Assembly: GCA_030671165.1 (NCBI GenBank)
Contig: DAOVAG010000077.1
Coordinates: 1-5,092, forward strand
DNA length: 5,092 bases
Direction: 5' to 3'
From: Candidatus Bathyarchaeota archaeon
GTDB lineage: Archaea > Thermoproteota > Bathyarchaeia > RBG-16-48-13 > GCA-020355125
How positions within the stretch are numbered: the first letter of the stretch is position 1; each line of letters opens with the position of its first letter. Below are positions 4,210-5,092 of the stretch, one piece after another. The position numbers and the translations under genes were made by a program. The notes under the pieces were generated by a model, which saw only the letters and a program-made list of their open reading frames with translations, was not told the DNA's origin and did no database searches.

Positions 4210-5092
4210 ATGACTGACAAGTCGCAACCTTCCAATAAGCGTAACATCAAGATTCTTACAGTTAGATCTCTATTGTATGGTGTCTTTCAAAGAATCTTTA
4301 TGGTGATTCGTCAACCTTTCATTCTCAGTCTTAATCCTTCTGTGGCAGTTATGGGTTTCCTTGAAGGCCTTGGAGGGTTTCAAGGTTTAATACCTGCGAT
4401 TATTCAGCCATTTTTTGGGTGGCTTTCAGATAGAATGCAAAGGAAACCCTTCATCATTCTGGGAAGTATATTGATGGAGTTTTCACTGATTCTCTTTTTT
4501 ATCTCCGGTTTAACTTCAACCTTTTTTTTCATTATTCCAGCTGTGATATTATCAGCGGCATCTCTACTTACAATGCCAATTATTGATTCACTGATAGCAG
4601 AGTCTGTTGAAACTTCCAAAAGAAGCAGAGCATACAACAAGATCATGTTAGCCGCAATGGCTCCAGGAATTTTCTCCCCATTCATTGGAGGAATTCTTGC
4701 AGATAGATTTGGTTTCATCAGCGTTTTGGCAATCGGCATTGTTATACAATTATTAATTATCTTCCTCTTATTCATTTTTCTGAAAGAAGGTCTATTTGAG
4801 AAAAGAGCTATAAACTTCTCTGAATTACGATCATTCATCACAAGAAATTTGTCTCCATCGCGGAATGTAAGAAATCTTTATTTGATGAATGGTATTGACG
4901 CGTTATCTGTAGGTCTAGGTCCAGGTATTCTATACGGTCTTCTGAGGTCAAACTTCGGTTTTTCCATTTCCCAACTTGGGATGCTTTCAACCGTTAATGC
5001 CATCTCTATGGTTATCACTCAACTATTAATTAGTCGAAGAATAACTAATTACCGCATCAAAAAACTTTTACTCCTTGCCAATGTCGGTTATC
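4210..5092 (+). CDS. Major facilitator superfamily (MFS) transporter, N-terminal part, cut by the window edge
   Basis: The frame is open from the ATG at 4210 to the right edge, giving 294 residues without a stop; the C-terminal third or so is missing. It has the MFS layout. A hydrophilic start (MTDKSQPSNKRNIK) precedes helix 1. The loop between helices 2 and 3 holds motif A, GWLSDRMQRKPFIILG (70-85), with the Asp and Arg/Lys residues expected to gate transport. Helices follow near 86-100 and 104-122. A helix with SRAYNKIMLAAMAPG and the GGILADRFG turn (160-168) resembles the fourth and fifth helices of drug and sugar exporters. The first half ends near residue 192, and a charged central loop (193-222) leads to helix 7. 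The substrate cannot be told; distant resemblance to multidrug or sugar efflux proteins is all that can be said. An in-frame ATG at 4138 would add 24 residues but is disfavoured by the TATA position. It probably belongs to its own transcript. Confidence 0.85.
   Translation, partial: MTDKSQPSNKRNIKILTVRSLLYGVFQRIFMVIRQPFILSLNPSVAVMGFLEGLGGFQGLIPAIIQPFFGWLSDRMQRKPFIILGSILMEFSLILFFISGLTSTFFFIIPAVILSAASLLTMPIIDSLIAESVETSKRSRAYNKIMLAAMAPGIFSPFIGGILADRFGFISVLAIGIVIQLLIIFLLFIFLKEGLFEKRAINFSELRSFITRNLSPSRNVRNLYLMNGIDALSVGLGPGILYGLLRSNFGFSISQLGMLSTVNAISMVITQLLISRRITNYRIKKLLLLANVGY

Noticed and set aside
4404..4841. Minus-strand open frame of 145 codons
   Set aside because: The plus strand here encodes an MFS transporter with motif A and membrane helices. 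The minus frame shows no recognisable features.

Overview
The window reads as archaeal chromosome: AT-rich, with compact single-gene transcription units and intergenic gaps of about 110 to 260 bases. Three things point to Archaea: a CDKAL1/e-MtaB-type tRNA methylthiotransferase, a DUF211 protein, and a short ribbon-helix-helix (RHH) regulator of a common archaeal type. TATA-like boxes about 25 bases before start codons, T-tract terminators and two TTG starts with Shine-Dalgarno (SD) sequences agree with this. I cannot fix the phylum. An uncultured Asgard, Bathyarchaeia/Nitrososphaeria-like or euryarchaeal lineage are all possible.

Layout. The left half is on the minus strand. From right to left it holds a 61-residue RHH regulator (2357-2542), a membrane-anchored coiled-coil protein with a C-terminal winged helix (1491-2246), a DUF211 protein with an extra C-terminal segment (835-1230), and a five-helix VIT1/CCC1-like membrane protein (81-713). 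T-tracts on the minus strand follow each of the four genes. They may therefore be separate transcripts rather than one operon. The right half is on the plus strand: a complete methylthiotransferase (2785-4080) and a major facilitator superfamily (MFS) transporter that runs off the right edge (4210 to the end).

How the parts may work together. The DUF211 and VIT1-like genes are adjacent and co-directional and are the best candidate for a functional pair, probably in divalent metal handling; this is inference. The RHH gene and the methylthiotransferase gene are divergent and share a 242-base intergenic region. That region holds a tandem 11-base repeat at the RHH TATA box, several TAGAGAT words and an inverted repeat beside the methylthiotransferase start, so it is the natural place to look for RHH binding. 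The methylthiotransferase is a housekeeping tRNA modification enzyme, and the MFS transporter has no evident link to it.

I see no CRISPR array, tRNA, rRNA, insertion sequence or clear mobile-element signature. No gene-free stretch exceeds 300 bases. The content looks like ordinary archaeal chromosome, and the less described items are the membrane-tethered winged-helix protein, the DUF211 extension and the divergent promoter region.
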